From assembly GCF_014697615.1 (NCBI RefSeq), contig NZ_JACJSD010000011.1, positions 121,607 through 185,606 on the forward strand: a stretch of 64,000 bases of DNA, written 5' to 3'. The DNA comes from Nostoc sp. FACHB-280. GTDB taxonomy: Bacteria > Cyanobacteriota > Cyanobacteriia > Cyanobacteriales > Nostocaceae. Positions within the stretch are counted from its first letter, which is position 1. Each line of letters starts with the position of its first letter. Below the pieces are notes generated by a model. It was given only the letters and a program-made list of their open reading frames with translations. It searched no databases and was not told the DNA's origin. A program made the position numbers and the translations under genes. Below, piece by piece: positions 55,611 to 64,000 of the stretch.

Positions 55611-56094
55611 ATTAAAAAAATATTTGCAAATAAAAATAAAGTCCAATTATTGTTTACATCAATATAATTATACTTAATACTTATTATTAAATATTTATAT
55701 CTTGTCAAGGTTTTATTGAGTTGTTTAAGTTGTATTCTAAAAAACAATGTCATAATTCCATGACATTAAGCTTGCTTTCTAAAATGGCATAAATATTTAA
55801 TATGATTTATTTTCTAATAGTTGTTTTTTCTAATACCAATTTAATGTGAAGTCGCACATATTTTGCTTCCCTTAAATTCCCCTGAAAAAGGGTAGGTAGT
55901 GCGTTGGGCGGATTTCCTGACTTGTAGACGCGCTCGGCGCGGCTTCTCGCAGAGTAGCATCTGCCGTGGACTTTGATATATGTTTTTCCGGTTCCCCTCT
56001 TTTGAAGGAGGGCTGGGTGGATTGAGCAAATTACTATAGCACTCCCTAATCTGCTGAGGTACTGAATACATTTTTTTACTTCTCATAATCAATC
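55611..56094. repeat. AT-rich gap with composite GC-rich repeat
   Basis: The left part is AT-rich without features. Bases 55903-55969 form a composite dispersed repeat: GTTGGGCGG-type start, the REP-like palindrome of 36418-36453 in reverse (55924-55958) and CTGCCGTGG. Parts of the same composite are inside cobN (32686-32722). No gene is credible. Confidence 0.65.
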
Positions 56095-56673
56095 ATGAAA
56101 AGCTTTTTACCAAAAAAACAAATCAATTACATATATATCAAAAAGCTTCACTATAAATTACATAGTTATTACTTCAAAATTCGCGCAAATAAACGCTCAT
56201 TTTCTTTAGATATACCTCATCATAAACATATTTTTTGGAGTTGGTGCGGTAGTTTTTTTGGCATAGCTTTAGCAGCTTACCTTTCTGTCAAAACCAATTC
56301 TCCTTTACTAATCGCTCCTTTTGGCGCTACTAGCGTTTTGATTTTTGGTGTACCTGATAGTCCCTTGGCTCAACCTCGTAATGTAATTGGTGGTAATTGT
56401 TTGGCTGCTATGGTCAGTCTGATGGTTCTGCATGTTTTTGGTTCAGAACCTTGGGCAATGGGAATGGCAGTTGCTACTGCTATTGGAGTGATGCAATTAA
56501 CTGCAACTTTGCATCCACCTTCTGGTGCAGTTACATTAGTTGTAATGATGACTAAAGCTCCTTGGGAATTTCTTGTAACTCCTGTACTAGAAGGTTCTAT
56601 TATTCTTGTATTGTGTGCTGTGATTTTTAATAATCTAGCAAAAGATAGAAGTTATCCAAAATACTGGTTATAA
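56095..56673 (+). CDS. HPP-family membrane protein
   Basis: A 192-residue integral membrane protein with about four to five hydrophobic helices and the family motif TLHPPSGAVTL (about residues 141-151), plus LLIAPFGATSVLIFG and QPRNVIGGNCLAA. A plant chloroplast HPP protein transports nitrite; by analogy this one may move nitrite or a similar anion, which is inference. The N-terminal 35 residues are basic and hydrophilic. A terminator follows directly. Confidence 0.85.
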   Translation: MKSFLPKKQINYIYIKKLHYKLHSYYFKIRANKRSFSLDIPHHKHIFWSWCGSFFGIALAAYLSVKTNSPLLIAPFGATSVLIFGVPDSPLAQPRNVIGGNCLAAMVSLMVLHVFGSEPWAMGMAVATAIGVMQLTATLHPPSGAVTLVVMMTKAPWEFLVTPVLEGSIILVLCAVIFNNLAKDRSYPKYWL

Positions 56674-56674
56674 A

Positions 56675-56708
56675 ACAAAAAGAGACACGAAAATTCGTGT
56701 CTCTTTGT
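56675..56708 (+). terminator. Terminator after the HPP gene
   Basis: Long stem AAAGAGACACGAA / TTCGTGTCTCTTT with a 2-base loop starting just past the HPP stop; the A/T-rich ends make it usable on both strands, but murG ends 144 bp further on. Confidence 0.85.
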
Positions 56709-56851
56709 AAAATCTGGCATTGCTGAATGAGGGGATGAATTTGATGTCTTGGAAATTTTTAACTCCTTATTCTCTCTGAGTCTTTGCACCTCTGCGTGAG
56801 ATAAATCATCCCGCAATTCTGCAACGCCTAAAATCTTATTTGCTGAATTAT

Positions 56852-57922
56852 TTAAGTTTCCAGCACTTCTCGCAACAGAGAAGCCAATTTATCCGCACTA
56901 TCAGGAACTGCGATCGCTTTGGCATTTTCCCCCATTTTGGTTAGCTCTGCGGGATTTTGCAATAACTCTAAAACTTGAGTTTGCAATTTTTCGGCGGTTA
57001 ATTCCGATTGTTTGTAAGTAATTGCTGCACCAGCGTTAGTAAATACCTCGGCGTTATAAGATTGATGATCTTCCGCCGCAAAGGGGTAAGGAATCAAAAT
57101 TGCGGGTGTGCCGCACACAGCTAATTCTGTTAAGCTACCAGCACCAGAACGACTAATTGCTAAAGTTGCACGTCGCAACAGCGCCGCCATATTGTCATAA
57201 AAAGGTAACTCTATATATTGCGAATGTTTAAAAATCCCGGCATCGGGATCACGATCGCCTGTTAAATGCACAATATAAGCACCAGTATCTAACCAAGCAC
57301 TCGCAGCTTGACGGACGAATTTATTCACAGCCACAGCGCCTTGACTACCCCCAAAAACCACAATTAACGGCACATTTTCACGAATATTTAAATCTAACGG
57401 GGGAACTTCTGCTGCTAAAAATTGCGATCGCACTGGTGTACCAACACAAACATTTTTGGCCTTGGGTAAATACTTAGCAGCCGCTTCAAACCCCAGCGCC
57501 ATTGCATTGCACCAAGGGCCAAAAAACCTTGTTACTTTTCCTGGTAAAGCGTTAGATTCGTGAAAAACTACAGGTAACCCCAAAGAACGCGCCGCAATTA
57601 CCGCAGGCCCCGCAATATAACCGCCTGTAGTAAACACCCCTTGAAATCGACCCTGTTTGAGAATTCGTCGAACTTCTATAATCGAACCAGTGAGTTTACC
57701 CAAAATCTTGAGAGATGCAAGTCCGAACCCTTGCTGGAACCCTTCAACTTCAATAATATTCAAGGGATACTGTTTGGGAACAAGTTGCGTTTCTAGTCGA
57801 TTCGGCACACCCAACCATTCAATTTCATAGTTTGGCAGTTTTTCTGCCAGTGCGATCGCCGGAAACAAATGTCCACCAGTCCCACTGGCAGCTATGAGTA
57901 ATCTTATCGGTGCGTTTGTCAT
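56852..57922 (-). CDS. murG: UDP-GlcNAc transferase MurG
   Basis: Makes lipid II from lipid I on the inner face of the plasma membrane, the last intracellular step of peptidoglycan synthesis. The ATG at 57922 is used rather than the preceding TTG. Conserved G-loops: AASGTGGHLFPAIALAE (about residues 11-27), VFTTGGYIAGP, FHESNALPG and VVFGGSQGAVAVNKF; donor-binding SRSGAGSLTELA and PYPFAAEDHQSYNAE near the C-terminus. Length 356 fits the family. It is divergent from the NTF2-like gene. Confidence 0.95.
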   Translation of the reverse strand: MTNAPIRLLIAASGTGGHLFPAIALAEKLPNYEIEWLGVPNRLETQLVPKQYPLNIIEVEGFQQGFGLASLKILGKLTGSIIEVRRILKQGRFQGVFTTGGYIAGPAVIAARSLGLPVVFHESNALPGKVTRFFGPWCNAMALGFEAAAKYLPKAKNVCVGTPVRSQFLAAEVPPLDLNIRENVPLIVVFGGSQGAVAVNKFVRQAASAWLDTGAYIVHLTGDRDPDAGIFKHSQYIELPFYDNMAALLRRATLAISRSGAGSLTELAVCGTPAILIPYPFAAEDHQSYNAEVFTNAGAAITYKQSELTAEKLQTQVLELLQNPAELTKMGENAKAIAVPDSADKLASLLREVLET

Positions 57923-57979
57923 CAAACCTCTACCGTTTAGCGCCTAGCTTAACTAAGATAAAACAATTTCCCGACCTTC

Positions 57980-58819
57980 ATGAATAAAATCAGTAAACTG
58001 TTACCAATGACTAACATTATTCCTATATTCCGCAAACGCCAACCCCGATTTTTAACTCCAAGTTGGCTGTTATTATCGCTACTCACACTTGGTTTAACTA
58101 GCAGTTTACACAGTGTGCAAGCCGCTACTCCCCAAGCTCCACCAGCAGAACTAAATAATTTACTAACACAAATTGATACAGCCGCTAATAAAGGCAATGC
58201 TCAAGCCGTACTTCAATTCTATAGTCCCAATTTTACCAATGGAGATGGCTTAAACCGTACAAACTTGGAAAAAGCCCTGGTGACTCTTTGGAAACAATAC
58301 CCGCAATTACGCTACACCACAAAGCTGCAATCTTGGAAAGCTGAAGGTAATGCCATTATTGCCGAAACAGTCACTAACATTTCTAGCGCCCCATCTACTA
58401 ACGCTAATAACTTGGCGTTGAATGCCACAATTACATCCCGTCAAAGAATTGCAGGCGGTAAAATTGTCAGTCAAGACATCTTAGGAGAACGGACTCTGAT
58501 TACTAGAGGTAATCAGCCACCCCAACTTGATGTTAAATTACCCCAGCAGGTAAAAGTTGGGCAGCAGTATAGTTTTGATGCCATTGTGAAAGAACCACTG
58601 GGAGAGGATTTTCTGCTAGGAGCAGCAACGGAAGAACCTGTCAAAATCGAAAAATATCTCAACCCCGCACCTTTAGATTTGCAATTACTCACATCCGGCG
58701 GCATTTTTAAGGTTGGACGCGCCCCAGCAACACCCGGTAATCACTGGATTTCCGCCGTAATTGTTCGCGGTGAAGGAATCACAATGGTAAGTCAGCGTTT
58801 AAGAGTGGTGAAAAATTAG
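57980..58819 (+). CDS. Secreted NTF2/SnoaL-like protein
   Basis: A 279-residue exported protein: signal peptide to about residue 50 (SLLTLGLTSSLHSVQAA), an NTF2-like domain (about 55-170, with LTQIDTAANKGNAQAVLQFYSPNF and AIIAETVTN), and a C-terminal beta-rich part. Function unknown. Its TAG stop (58817-58819) is part of a TCATTAG heptad tract. It starts 57 bp from the divergent murG. Confidence 0.7.
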   Translation: MNKISKLLPMTNIIPIFRKRQPRFLTPSWLLLSLLTLGLTSSLHSVQAATPQAPPAELNNLLTQIDTAANKGNAQAVLQFYSPNFTNGDGLNRTNLEKALVTLWKQYPQLRYTTKLQSWKAEGNAIIAETVTNISSAPSTNANNLALNATITSRQRIAGGKIVSQDILGERTLITRGNQPPQLDVKLPQQVKVGQQYSFDAIVKEPLGEDFLLGAATEEPVKIEKYLNPAPLDLQLLTSGGIFKVGRAPATPGNHWISAVIVRGEGITMVSQRLRVVKN

Positions 58820-58912
58820 TCATTAGTCATTAGTCATTAGTCATTGGTTTGTACTTGACTGTTGACTCTTAACCATTGACCATTGACTCTTGACCATTGA
58901 CTCTTGACTAAC
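58815..58912. repeat. TCATTAG and related tandem repeats
   Basis: Four TCATTAG units (58816-58846) are followed by imperfect ACTCTTGACCATTG units up to the next ATG. The first unit contains the stop of the NTF2-like gene. Confidence 0.85.
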
Positions 58913-58913
58913 A

Positions 58914-59687
58914 ATGATTTCTCTACAAAATCAAATTGTGTTCATTACTGGCGCAAGCAGTGGAATTGGTACTGCTTGTGCCAAAGTTTTTGCAGGTGCT
59001 GGTGCAAAGTTAATTTTAGCGGCGCGACGGCTGGAACGTTTGCAGCAGTTAGCAGACAGCTTAAATCAAGAATTTGGTACAGCCACTCATTTATTACAGC
59101 TAGATGTGCGCGATCGCCCTGCGGTAGAATCAGCAATTAATCATCTGCCTGCTGAATGGTCGAATATAGATATTCTTATCAACAATGCTGGTTTGAGTCG
59201 CAGTTTAGATAAGCTGCACGAAGGCGACTTTCAAGACTGGGAAGAAATGATAGATACCAATATCAAAGGTTTACTTTACCTCACCCGCTATGTCGTTCCC
59301 GGAATGGTCAGCCGTGGTCGAGGTCATGTGGTAAATCTTGGTTCCATCGCCGGACATCAAACTTACCCTGGTGGAAATGTTTACTGTGCAACAAAAGCTG
59401 CGGTTAAAGCCATTTCCGAAGGTTTAAAACAAGACTTGTTAGGTACTCCAGTCCGCGTCACATCTGTTGATCCTGGTATGGTAGAAACGGAATTTAGTGA
59501 AGTGCGGTTTCATGGCGATACAGAACGCGCCAAGCGAGTTTATCAAGGCGTAAATCCCTTAACGGCTGATGATATCGCTGATGTGATATTTTTCTGCACC
59601 ACGCGATCGCCCCACGTTAACATTAACGAAGTCATCCTTATGCCAGTAAATCAAGCCAGCGCCACTCTCGTTCATCGCCATAATTAA
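58914..59687 (+). CDS. Short-chain dehydrogenase/reductase (YdfG-like)
   Basis: A 257-residue classical SDR. Seen: cofactor motif TGASSGIGTA (about residues 13-22), LAARRLERL suggesting NADP preference, LINNAGLS, catalytic Ser in NLGSIAGH and YCATKAA (Tyr and Lys). The family includes serine/3-hydroxyacid dehydrogenases. Substrate unknown. Confidence 0.88.
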   Translation: MISLQNQIVFITGASSGIGTACAKVFAGAGAKLILAARRLERLQQLADSLNQEFGTATHLLQLDVRDRPAVESAINHLPAEWSNIDILINNAGLSRSLDKLHEGDFQDWEEMIDTNIKGLLYLTRYVVPGMVSRGRGHVVNLGSIAGHQTYPGGNVYCATKAAVKAISEGLKQDLLGTPVRVTSVDPGMVETEFSEVRFHGDTERAKRVYQGVNPLTADDIADVIFFCTTRSPHVNINEVILMPVNQASATLVHRHN

Positions 59688-60673
59688 GTACTTTGTATTA
59701 CTGCTAAAATTTATATACTTAGTACTAAATTTGTAGGTTGGGTGGAACGAAGTGAAACCCAACAAATACCAGGTTTTAAGTCTTAGCTTTGATTTCTCAA
59801 TCCAACCTACATCTGTAGATTTTTTTAATTAGTATAATGTAATTAGTGATGAAATTATTCCCGAATCACATCGCAAAGGCTTAGAAAAATAAGGAACATT
59901 CGGAGTCATTTTTGGCTGTGTAGTGATGATGTTTTTAGATATTTCTCTGGGATAATTTGGCTAGTGATAAAGTTAAATAACTAGTTAATTTTTCATTGGT
60001 AATGGGTAAAAATCTGATTATATTTCTCAAAAAACAGTACACCTAAAAATACAGTTTATAGAGGCTAGAGGCTAGTGACTAGAGTTTAGTACAGGGTGGC
60101 ATAAATAAACAGACTATCAGAAATTGTTAAAATGTTTGTGGTAGGCTATTCTTTATTTTGCCTTTTGACTTTTGCCTTGTTGTACTAGAGTAATGTACTT
60201 CATTGAGATGAAAAATGCTGTAATTCAATACGGTTCAGATATATCATTTTCTAGTCTCATGAGGTACAAACTTATCTGTTTCATCTGTGGTTAATTATTC
60301 TTGCTTTTATCCTACTAGAATGAGAACCGCTATAAAAAAACTAAACTACAATAACACCAGCAAATTAGGACTCAATAAAAAACAAAAAAATGATTTTGGA
60401 GGGGGTTTGGGGGACGCAACCGTCCCCCAATCGGGGGTATGGGGGAGAATCCCCCAAATCTTGCTGATTGTCTGATAAGTAAAGCAGAAATTGAGCAATC
60501 AACTCTCATCACCTTAACTTAACTGTATTGAAATATAATTTGTATGTATCACTTGTGAATAATATTCCTATAGCAATTTTCATTCCAGTGAGTTACATTT
60601 ATCCAGCCTTTAGCCTCTATTCCCTATCTACTTGTACTGCACTCAACTGATAAATGTTATAACATTGTCTAAT
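59688..60673. other. Gap with dispersed repeats
   Basis: About 985 bp without a credible gene. Contents: a hairpin repeat with GTTGGGT and ACCCAAC at 59735-59762, an AGGCTAG heptad tract near 60060, and copy B of the G-rich repeat at 60394-60535. Confidence 0.55.
60394..60535. repeat. Dispersed G-rich repeat, copy B (partner at 8863-8977)
   Basis: The core 60394-60465 is almost identical to 8863-8933. The second conserved block starts at 60497, after about 31 unmatched bases instead of 6 in copy A, so part of the element has been inserted or lost. Confidence 0.8.
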
Positions 60674-60703
60674 AAAAAAGGGATGAGTAAATCATCCCTT
60701 TCT
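60674..60703 (-). terminator. Terminator after the DUF4870 gene
   Basis: Stem AAAGGGATGA / TCATCCCTTT with a 5-base loop; on the minus strand it is followed by TTTATT. It lies 30 bp past the stop. Confidence 0.85.
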
Positions 60704-60732
60704 ATAACCAACTTTATCTACACCCATAACAA

Positions 60733-61107
60733 TCAGAAAACTCGGAAAATAAACGGATAACGGAAAGGTTCATCAGGATTACTGAAGCAGTGTAAAAGTG
60801 CAACAATTGTTAATCCCCAATGTAATAAAAAGCCAAAAGCAACAACGGGAAAAAACAAAATTCCACCAATACCAAAAGTCAACCAAGATAAAACAGCAAT
60901 GGGAACACCAATTACAGTTGCCCAAAACCAAACATTGAAGTGAAAATTAATTGATTCTTTAGCGTTACTTTTAACAACTGGGTCATCCGAGATAATGTTA
61001 ATAACAATCGGTACACCAACCGAAAACAACGCCGTACTAAAAAAAATCGCCCCATGACACAGAGATGATAGCAACTTGCGCTTATCAGAATCGTATGAAA
61101 CTTGCAT
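60733..61107 (-). CDS. DUF4870-family small membrane protein
   Basis: A 124-residue protein with three to four hydrophobic segments (about 14-36, 58-80, 82-108) and the ESINFHFNVW motif (about residues 51-60) typical of DUF4870/Tic20-like small membrane proteins. GAGGAG lies 9 bases before the ATG. Function unknown. Confidence 0.8.
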   Translation of the reverse strand: MQVSYDSDKRKLLSSLCHGAIFFSTALFSVGVPIVINIISDDPVVKSNAKESINFHFNVWFWATVIGVPIAVLSWLTFGIGGILFFPVVAFGFLLHWGLTIVALLHCFSNPDEPFRYPFIFRVF

Positions 61108-61360
61108 CTTGCAAGACTCCTCAATTTGTTTCTTGTCTTTTATTCTAAAGGCTATTTGTTAAGCATTGTATGGTAGTTTACCGTACTCAGTAAATTCTCG
61201 ACTATTTCTTAACTATTGATTAACTTTGCTGCTACTTATTAAAATATGAATAATGGTGTTTACCGTACCTCCGGGTTAAAAGTTTCTTTCGTTCATTTAC
61301 CCCTAACTAAACTAAGTTGAATAATCAACTCAAGCGTCTCAATCTCAGGACTGGTTGACT

Positions 61361-62128
61361 ATGTATCAAACTGACCCACCGCGCCCTCCCAAAGAATTCT
61401 TACCCACAATGTATGACCTCAAGAGTGAAGATTCAGAGGAGCCTGGTTTGCCAGATCAGTTTCATTTATTACAACCACGCTTGTTAGACGAAACATTTCG
61501 TCCGCCAAATTACCCCAGCGACCAAGTATTTACCGCTAGTGACTTAAACTTATATTACGATTTGCGTCATCCATTGTGGTACAAGCGACCAGATTGGTTT
61601 GCTGTTGTGGGTGGTTCGCGGCTTTACGAACAAAGAGATTTGCGTTTAAGTTATGTGGTTTGGCAAGAGGGAGTAAACCCCTTTATTGTGATTGAATTGC
61701 TGTCTCCTGGTACAGAAAAAGAAGATTTAGGTCAAACCCTGCGAGATATAGAACAACCGCCTACAAAATGGCAAGTTTATGAACAAGTTTTGCGAATTCC
61801 TTATTACGCAATTTTCGATCGCTACAAATATGAGTTAAAAATCTTTAAATTAAATGGTGGTCATTATACTGAAGTAGCTTTAACAGAACCACGCTTTTGG
61901 ATACCAGAATTAGAATTAGGCTTGGCTATATGGCAAGGTTGCTATCAAAGTGCTGAACAGCCTTGGTTACGTTGGTATGATCATCGAGGCAATTGGGTAT
62001 TGACTCCGACTGAACAAGAAAGTCAACAAGTACAATACGAAAGACAACGCGCCGAACAGGAACGACAAAAAACAGAAAGATTAATTGCACAATTGCGATC
62101 GCTTGGCGTTGAACCTGATTTAGACTGA
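61361..62128 (+). CDS. Uma2-family (DUF820) nuclease-like protein
   Basis: A 255-residue protein of the Uma2 family, which is greatly expanded in cyanobacteria and has a PD-(D/E)XK nuclease-like fold. The ATG at 61361 is preferred over a TTG two codons earlier because AGGA lies 10 bases before it. Key segments: DLNLYYD, RPDWFAVVGG (metal Asp), VIELLSPGTEKEDLG (Glu) and YYAIFDRYKYELKIF, then a Glu/Gln/Arg-rich coiled coil at the C-terminus. Activity is not established. Confidence 0.85.
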   Translation: MYQTDPPRPPKEFLPTMYDLKSEDSEEPGLPDQFHLLQPRLLDETFRPPNYPSDQVFTASDLNLYYDLRHPLWYKRPDWFAVVGGSRLYEQRDLRLSYVVWQEGVNPFIVIELLSPGTEKEDLGQTLRDIEQPPTKWQVYEQVLRIPYYAIFDRYKYELKIFKLNGGHYTEVALTEPRFWIPELELGLAIWQGCYQSAEQPWLRWYDHRGNWVLTPTEQESQQVQYERQRAEQERQKTERLIAQLRSLGVEPDLD

Positions 62129-62141
62129 TGAATGTTAAATC

Positions 62142-63083
62142 ATGCACTCATCAATGCTTAAGGGAGAAATTTTACTAAAAACTGGCACTTTATGGACAAG
62201 TGTCAAAGATACTACGTTATATGCTCTCAAATGTGGGGCATTGCTCTCTATTCCGACAGAATTTGAATTTGTTGAGCAAGATGGCGTTAACTTTCTAGTC
62301 CGAATTTTATCGAATCTAACCCGCAAAGACACAGCCAAGAAACAGCAAGATAAACAAACTACTGTTGGTAAGGATTTCAACCCTTTCCTTCCCTATGAAC
62401 AAGATTTATTCGTGGCGGAAATTTCCGATACTCATGTTTGTATTTTGAACAAATTCAACGTTGTTGACTATCATCTGCTGCTCATTACCCGTGCTTTTGA
62501 AGAACAAGAAAGCCTACTCACACCAGAAGATTTTGCTGCTTTATTGGCTTGTTTAGCTGACTTTGATGGTTTAGCTTTTTACAACAGTGGTAAAACCGCA
62601 GGCGCTAGTCAGCGACACAAACATTTACAGATAGTACCTTTACCACTCGCTCCTGCTGGAGTGCAGATACCTATTCAACCATTATTAGCATCAGCAGAAT
62701 TGAAAGATGGTGTAGGAAAAATATCGCAACTACCGTTTGTTAACGCCTTTGCAACTTTAGATCCTAATTGGCTAGAATCTCCGTTAACCTCAGCAGAAGC
62801 GATTTGGCAGGTATATCACAATTTGTTAAGTGCTGTGGGGATAGAAATAGTTGATAGTCAAACACCATCTGCGGCTTACAACTTACTAGTAACTAAAGAA
62901 TGGATGTTAATCGTACCGCGATCGCAAGAAAAATACCAATCCATTTCTGTGAACTCATTAGGATTCGCTGGTGCATTACTAGTACGAAATGAACAAGAAA
63001 TGCAACTCCTCAAAAACACAGGGCCAATGACCATCTTGAAAGAAGTGGCTGTCCAAGAATCAATAGTCAATAGTCATTCCTAA
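62142..63083 (+). CDS. Ap4A phosphorylase / ATP adenylyltransferase
   Basis: A 313-residue HIT-superfamily enzyme that cleaves diadenosine tetraphosphate to ATP and ADP using phosphate. The active site is GASQRHKHLQIVPL (about residues 157-170), the H-x-H-L-Q variant typical of Ap4A phosphorylases. FNPFLPYEQDL and KFNVVDYHLLLITRAFE precede it. It is 13 bp past the Uma2 gene. The last residues IVNSHS and the stop derive from TCAATAG heptads. Confidence 0.88.
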   Translation: MHSSMLKGEILLKTGTLWTSVKDTTLYALKCGALLSIPTEFEFVEQDGVNFLVRILSNLTRKDTAKKQQDKQTTVGKDFNPFLPYEQDLFVAEISDTHVCILNKFNVVDYHLLLITRAFEEQESLLTPEDFAALLACLADFDGLAFYNSGKTAGASQRHKHLQIVPLPLAPAGVQIPIQPLLASAELKDGVGKISQLPFVNAFATLDPNWLESPLTSAEAIWQVYHNLLSAVGIEIVDSQTPSAAYNLLVTKEWMLIVPRSQEKYQSISVNSLGFAGALLVRNEQEMQLLKNTGPMTILKEVAVQESIVNSHS

Positions 63084-63084
63084 C

Positions 63085-63172
63085 TCCCCCTTGTCTCCCT
63101 TGTCTCCCTTGTCCCCCTTATCTCCCTTGTCTCTCCCACTCCCCAATCGCTATCAAGCCTGTCTCCCACTCT
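63085..63172. repeat. CTCCCTTGT heptad tract running into DUF99 3' end
   Basis: Tandem TTGTCTCCC-type units between the convergent Ap4A phosphorylase and DUF99 genes. On the minus strand the same purine-rich units (GGGAGAGTGGGAGACA) encode the last residues of the DUF99 protein. Confidence 0.8.
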
Positions 63173-63737
63173 CCCCTTTCACAACCGCAGATGCTATCAG
63201 ATGCGACAAACGTAAAGCCTCTGGAACATGACCACAGTCTGTCAACTGTTGAAGTACTTGAGCTGTAATATCAGGTTCGGCACCACAAACCTGAAAATAA
63301 AACGGTGGATATTCATAAACAGTACCAGCACGATGTATTATTTCTAATCTTTTTTCAGGATGTGGTAATCTCTGCATCGCATAAATCATTGCGTTCAACT
63401 TAGGTTGCTTTCGCATCACAGCAATGCAAGGCCTTTCTAATCTTTCCGCTAATAATGGCAAATCAACTATATTAAAACCGCCTAAAGAAATTCCATCTAA
63501 CAACACTACATGCAAATGCGGTAAGAACTTGCCACCAATTAGCATCTGACACAGCTTTTCAGTTGCATCCCAACCATCAGGTTGTATTTCTCCCCAAACC
63601 ATCCCCTCAAAGCGAGTATCTGCACATATTACACCTGCAACACCCACAGGTTTATCTGCACTTCGTATAAAAGGAGCATCATCAAACCCTACAGCTCTAA
63701 TTGTGCGGTGATTTTTGAGCAGAGCTTCTAATTCCAT
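63153..63737 (-). CDS. DUF99-family protein
   Basis: A 194-residue protein of DUF99, which is distantly related to endonuclease V. The ATG at 63737 is used instead of the preceding TTG. Seen: RAVGFDDAPF near the start, VAGVICADTRFEGMVWG, VVLLDGISLGGFNIVD and RPCIAVMRKQP. The last residues (GESGRQA) come from a heptad tract, so the natural C-terminus may be slightly altered. Function unknown. Confidence 0.82.
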   Translation of the reverse strand: MELEALLKNHRTIRAVGFDDAPFIRSADKPVGVAGVICADTRFEGMVWGEIQPDGWDATEKLCQMLIGGKFLPHLHVVLLDGISLGGFNIVDLPLLAERLERPCIAVMRKQPKLNAMIYAMQRLPHPEKRLEIIHRAGTVYEYPPFYFQVCGAEPDITAQVLQQLTDCGHVPEALRLSHLIASAVVKGESGRQA

Positions 63738-63808
63738 CAATATTTTTAATTAGTTTGATTCTTAGAGAGTCTACCAAACAATGATTATAATCTTTTAGCT
63801 TAACGAAG

Positions 63809-63841
63809 AAAAAAGCCCTCCAAAATGGAGGGCTTTTTTCT
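63809..63841 (-). terminator. psbA terminator
   Basis: An 8-bp GC-rich stem AGCCCTCC(A) / (T)GGAGGGCT with A and T runs on either side, 46 bp past the psbA stop. On the minus strand it is followed by TTTTTTCTTC. Confidence 0.93.
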
Positions 63842-63886
63842 TCACTCTTCTACTTTATGAGGCTATAACATTGCTATCAGAGCAAA

Positions 63887-64000
<114 letters not shown>

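Noticed and set aside
58815..58912. CRISPR array
   Set aside because: Units are contiguous 7- and 14-mers without spacers; they are tandem repeats.
60287..60475. Open frame of 62 codons in the gap before DUF4870
   Set aside because: Its second half is the dispersed G-rich repeat (copy B), so it is not a real gene.

Overview
The window looks like chromosomal DNA of a filamentous heterocyst-forming cyanobacterium (Nostocales; Nostoc/Anabaena/Calothrix-like). Evidence seen directly: many GCGATCGC (HIP1) octamers, AT-rich intergenic DNA packed with heptameric tandem repeats, the 3' end of psbA (photosystem II D1) at the right edge, and the order peptidoglycan-binding protein / furA / sigC, which matches alr1690-furA-sigC of Anabaena PCC 7120. 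The genus assignment is inference.

Layout. (1) 1-8.7 kb: one-directional type IV secretion/conjugation gene block (VirB4-like ATPase cut by the left edge, secreted VirB5-position protein, VirB6/TrbL-like membrane protein, two paralogous VirB8-like proteins separated by a MITE with perfect 8-bp target duplications, VirB10/TrbI, and a short VirB9/TrbG-like protein). No relaxase or coupling protein is in view. (2) 9-10.5 kb: a TonB-like protein with a Gly-Thr linker and an Arg-rich tail. (3) 10.6-26.8 kb: an organosulfur island. A leftward block encodes a TauD-type dioxygenase, two sulfonate/nitrate-type binding lipoproteins, a methyltransferase, two tandem amidohydrolases and a ferredoxin/flavoprotein pair. 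A rightward block encodes an SLH-OprB porin, SsuD, SsuC, SsuB and a 2-hydroxyacid dehydrogenase. A palindrome TACGGTAA-N10-TTACCGTA (or near match) lies upstream of both the flavoprotein gene and ssuD, suggesting one regulator. (4) 27-40.5 kb: nanE, a sensor kinase, cobN, the peptidoglycan-binding protein, furA, sigC, gpsA, lipA and tRNA-Pro(CGG). (5) 41.2-48 kb: a lasso peptide cluster with PqqD-like RRE protein, B2 protease, Asn-synthetase-like cyclase, three tandem precursor genes each preceded by the same hairpin element, an HPr-kinase-like protein and an ABC exporter. (6) 48-64 kb: a PadR regulator with a partly duplicated domain, modBC and modA (molybdate uptake), a GH116 glucosidase, an HPP membrane protein, murG, an NTF2-like secreted protein, an SDR enzyme, DUF4870, Uma2, Ap4A phosphorylase, DUF99 and the psbA 3' end.

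Cross-cutting observation: heptameric tandem repeats (AGTGCTG, GACAAGG, TCATTAG types) are not confined to intergenic DNA. They supply the last codons and/or stop of at least four genes (lipA, the NTF2-like gene, Ap4A phosphorylase, DUF99) and form in-frame insertions in the sensor kinase and, together with GC-rich repeats, in cobN. The most interesting systems are the three-precursor lasso cluster with its repeated hairpins, and the organosulfur island with its shared operator and an enzyme set (amidohydrolase pair, flavoprotein, ferredoxin) whose substrate cannot be named from sequence alone.
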